This document shows positions 32,507 through 34,016 of a stretch of DNA of 34,016 bases, piece by piece. The notes below the pieces were generated by a model that saw only the letters and a program-made list of their open reading frames with translations, did no database searches and had not been told where the DNA came from. How positions within the stretch are numbered: position 1 is the stretch's first letter; each line of letters begins with the position of its first letter. The stretch is from Actinomycetes bacterium. Its GTDB lineage: Bacteria; Actinomycetota; Acidimicrobiia; Acidimicrobiales; Acidimicrobiaceae. Both the position numbers and the translations under genes were made by a program. The DNA lies in the NCBI GenBank assembly GCA_021819725.1, contig JAKAQR010000024.1:1-34016 (forward strand). Direction: 5' to 3'.

Positions 32507-34016
32507 GTGAGACGATCGAAATCAGCCAAACTCATGCGCCTATGGGGTATCGGCATCAGTACCGGCGTCATCAGCCTCGTCGTACTTCAGCAACCTGCAT
32601 TCGCCCAGGCGATGCCACAGACACATCTCTTCCCACAGATGGCGGTCCATCAGGTCGCACCAACTAATGGGGCGAACGGCGACACCAACCCGTATGGCAT
32701 TGCCGTCGTCCCAAAGACGATGGGCATGCTCACTGCAGGCGATCTCTTGGTTGCCAACTTCAACAGTGCTTCGGCTGCTGGTGCGGGAACCTCGCTGGTC
32801 GAGGTCAACCCAGCAACGGGCACTTCAAAGATCTTCTACCAGAACGCTGACATCACGGGGCCTGTCGGCATCGCAATCAACCCATCCGCGGACATCGTTT
32901 GGGTCGCCTACTACGGATCGACACCTAATGGGTCATCCTCAGGGTACGCAGTTATCTCCAACTCGGGAGATCTTGTGGCCAACTATACCAACGCCTCGAG
33001 CTCGTACAACGGTAACCATACGCTTTTTGAGGGCACCTGGGGAGCCGCGTTTGCTCCAGGCGCCTTCTTCTGGACCAATGCTGGCGCTGCCAATCCGACA
33101 GCTGGAGGCGCGACCGGCCAAATATGGCGACTGAATCCCAATCCGACTGCAAGCACGAAAAATGGTCAGCCCATCAACGCAACATATTTACCACTCGCTA
33201 CTAACTTGCCTACATCGGACATCGCAGGAACCGCCCTGACACCAAGCAGCGTGGCGGGCCCGCAAGGGATGGTCTACGATGCGGCTAACAAGACACTCTA
33301 CATCACGGATGACTACAACAATGCGGTCTATGCATTACCGAACGCCCTCACGGCAACCGGTCCTGTCACCCCAATCATGATTGCTCACAACGGGGTGCTC
33401 AACGCCCCTCAGGGTATCGCAATCGATCCAGTCAACCATGATCTGCTGGTAGTTGATGGCGGTTCCAAGAATGACCTCGTCGAGCTGACCACGTCGGGGC
33501 GCATCCTGGCGACTCGCACCCTCAACTCTGGCAGCGGCGGAGCGCTCTTCGGTCTCGCGACCACCATGATGGGTAATGGCCACTTGATCGTCTACTTTGA
33601 CAACTCAAACGCCTCTGCGCTTGATGAACTCAGTGCCCCCACATTCAGCTATCAGTCCTACCAGTTCACACAGTCCAACGGGGCAACCACCTCCTTCGGG
33701 CTGCCGACGCTGCTGAATGCACCAAGAACTGCCAACAAAGTCGTCGGCATAGCCTATGCTGCAGGCAGCGACGGACATGGCTACTGGGAAGTTACCTCCA
33801 ACGGTGCCGTGTACGCTGAGGGAGATGCGAAGAGCTATGGGGGGCTGGTGGGTGCAAGGCTCACCGCGCCAATCGTTGGCATTGCCTCCACACCCGACGG
33901 CAACGGCTACTGGTTGGTTGGAGCAGACGGCGGAGTCTTTAACTTTGGCGATGCAGGGTTCTACGGCAACACCTATACCGACGGGCTTACCGGACTCAAG
34001 GGAAGCCACTCGCTCA
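32507..34016 (+). CDS. Secreted beta-propeller/repeat protein, 5' part (runs off window)
   Basis: A frame open from a GTG at 32507 to the window end (503 codons, no stop), with AAAGGAG six bases before the start. Residues 1-35 form a signal peptide: basic RRSKSAKLMR, hydrophobic core to LVVLQQ, and a PAFA-QA cleavage site near 33. The next 340 or so residues look like an NHL-type beta-propeller (NPYGIAVVP, GPVGIAINP, GPQGMVYDAANKTLYITDDYNNAVYALP, APQGIAIDPVNHDLLVVDGG). From about residue 418 a second repeat type begins: GYWEVTSNGAVYAEGDAKSYGG, then GYWLVGADGGVFNFGDAGFYGN. This is common in surface proteins of Acidimicrobiia and relatives. It is rich in Asn, Thr and Ser and almost Cys-free, so probably exported and perhaps adhesive or wall-bound; the role is unknown. 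The true end lies outside the window. Confidence 0.88.
   Translation, partial: MRRSKSAKLMRLWGIGISTGVISLVVLQQPAFAQAMPQTHLFPQMAVHQVAPTNGANGDTNPYGIAVVPKTMGMLTAGDLLVANFNSASAAGAGTSLVEVNPATGTSKIFYQNADITGPVGIAINPSADIVWVAYYGSTPNGSSSGYAVISNSGDLVANYTNASSSYNGNHTLFEGTWGAAFAPGAFFWTNAGAANPTAGGATGQIWRLNPNPTASTKNGQPINATYLPLATNLPTSDIAGTALTPSSVAGPQGMVYDAANKTLYITDDYNNAVYALPNALTATGPVTPIMIAHNGVLNAPQGIAIDPVNHDLLVVDGGSKNDLVELTTSGRILATRTLNSGSGGALFGLATTMMGNGHLIVYFDNSNASALDELSAPTFSYQSYQFTQSNGATTSFGLPTLLNAPRTANKVVGIAYAAGSDGHGYWEVTSNGAVYAEGDAKSYGGLVGARLTAPIVGIASTPDGNGYWLVGADGGVFNFGDAGFYGNTYTDGLTGLKGSHSL

Overview
The window reads as a chromosomal stretch of an actinobacterium. The families seen fit the class Acidimicrobiia best (iron-oxidising acidophiles such as Ferrimicrobium or Acidimicrobium relatives), but that placement is an inference. 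Supporting it are fairly G+C-rich DNA, frequent GTG and TTG starts behind strong GGAGG-type ribosome sites, an AccA3-type biotin carboxylase/BCCP fusion, an actinobacterial E2 with a long Ala-Pro-Gln linker, a DUF664 protein, the actinobacterial HhH-GPD family, and a secreted protein with GYWLV..DGGVF.FGDA repeats.

Layout. (1) 207-710, minus: a DUF664/DinB-like protein that has lost its usual histidine motif, followed by about 600 bp (711-1330) with no recognisable gene. (2) 6456-1331, read on the minus strand: a tight operon of a possible 45-residue ORF, an acyl-CoA dehydrogenase, rmlA, rmlB, rmlD and a WbbL-like glycosyltransferase, for dTDP-rhamnose formation and transfer; rmlC is absent. 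(3) birA (minus) diverges from a plus-strand operon at 7523-13943: acyl-CoA carboxylase alpha subunit, M20 amidohydrolase, nitroreductase, rhodanese-E1-like fusion, and methylmalonyl-CoA mutase large subunit. (4) A small conserved hypothetical (plus, with its own promoter) converges on and overlaps pepA (minus), which follows a PduO-type cobalamin adenosyltransferase. That gene diverges from metH. (5) 25769-20086, minus: lpdA, E2, a LipB-LipA fusion and an M24 peptidase form an overlapping operon. An aldo-keto reductase, an HSD10-like dehydrogenase and RNase HI lie upstream. (6) aceE (plus) and an HhH-GPD protein. (7) A decayed tnpB with what looks like its guide-RNA 3' end (about 31617-32400, minus). 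(8) The 5' part of a large secreted beta-propeller protein that runs off the window end.

How the genes fit together. Three themes recur. One is acyl-CoA and propionyl-CoA metabolism: acyl-CoA dehydrogenase, HSD10-like dehydrogenase, biotin carboxylase with its BirA ligase, and mutase. The second is cobalamin: adenosyltransferase, AdoCbl-dependent mutase and MetH. The third is pyruvate dehydrogenase with its own lipoylation enzymes: AceE, E2, LpdA and LipB-LipA. Partners expected elsewhere in the genome are the carboxylase beta subunit, the methylmalonyl-CoA epimerase, the B12-binding mutase subunit and RmlC.

The most notable observations are the LipB-LipA fusion, the E2 linker minisatellite, the tnpB remnant decayed by stop codons only, with a retained omega-RNA-like end, the 45-codon ORF joined stop-to-start and in frame with the acyl-CoA dehydrogenase, and the rhodanese-first E1-like fusion. 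No CRISPR array, rRNA, tRNA or intact mobile element was recognised.
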